Of a stretch of DNA of 64,000 nucleotides, positions 63,974 to 64,000 are shown piece after piece (position 1 is the first letter of the stretch; each line of letters begins with the position of its first letter). The stretch lies in contig NZ_KE386914.1 in the NCBI RefSeq assembly GCF_000429545.1, forward strand, positions 93,007-157,006, read 5' to 3'. Source of the stretch: Arenibacter certesii DSM 19833. GTDB taxonomy: Bacteria; Bacteroidota; Bacteroidia; Flavobacteriales; Flavobacteriaceae. The notes under the pieces are model-generated. The model was not told the origin of the DNA. It ran no database searches and saw only the letters and a program-made list of their open reading frames with translations. A program made the position numbers and the translations under genes.

Positions 63974-64000
63974 CAGTAACCAGTAATCAGTAATCAGTAA
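63974..64000. repeat. 7-bp tandem repeat (CAGTAAY), cut by window edge
   Basis: Copies start at 63974, 63981, 63988 and 63995 (last partial), with a longer array possible beyond the window. It is preceded by two GTAGTGAG words. The array follows the DUF3037 gene by 29 bases. Confidence 0.6.

Overview
The window looks like a chromosomal segment of a marine, polysaccharide-degrading member of the Bacteroidota, most likely Flavobacteriaceae (inference). The support is: AT-rich DNA with few Shine-Dalgarno sequences, two SusC/SusD pairs each with an ECF sigma factor and a FecR anti-sigma factor, four S1 sulfatases, a T9SS-type C-terminal sorting domain, an OMP_b-brl_3-type TonB receptor, and a promoter of the flavobacterial TTG / TAnnTTTG type. 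I saw no rRNA, tRNA, CRISPR array, intact insertion sequence, phage or replication origin.

1-28 kb is mostly housekeeping and stress functions: the C-terminal part of a LOTUS-domain protein, a DUF2490 protein followed at once by an alpha/beta-hydrolase-OsmC fusion, a Cu/Zn superoxide dismutase lipoprotein, a Gfo/Idh/MocA oxidoreductase, a UvrD-type helicase, a membrane-anchored EEP-fold protein, a methyltransferase, a DUF1059 protein and the SbcD-SbcC nuclease pair. These are followed by a minus-strand secreted group (a nucleoside-hydrolase-like protein with three Ig-like repeats and a sorting domain, a GH43-like protein, a lipoprotein), then a serine hydrolase, a universal stress protein, an APC permease, an RlmI-like rRNA methyltransferase and two small hypotheticals.

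28-43.6 kb is a sulfatase-rich polysaccharide utilization locus (PUL 1). The minus strand carries FecR, SusC, SusD, a secreted EEP-family hydrolase, a sulfatase remnant, three tightly spaced sulfatases and a fourth sulfatase; the sigma gene is divergent on the plus strand. It contains no recognisable glycoside hydrolase or lyase, so desulfation with import of a small sulfated ligand is the inferred role. A decayed DUF805 gene and a pirin gene separate it from the next locus.

45.9-57.9 kb is PUL 2, with the same regulatory layout (divergent sigma; then FecR, SusC, SusD). It continues with a Gfo/Idh/MocA oxidoreductase, a DUF1080 (3-keto-disaccharide hydrolase family) lipoprotein, an NHS-type MFS permease and an amidohydrolase lipoprotein. 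This set suggests oxidation-based (3-keto) glycoside breakdown rather than classical hydrolysis.

58-64 kb holds a dienelactone hydrolase, a TonB-dependent receptor and a HipA-like kinase / DUF3037 gene pair. The intergenic stretches at 45.4-45.9, 57.9-58.5 and 61.9-62.8 kb share dispersed palindromic repeats and are the main non-coding structure of the window.
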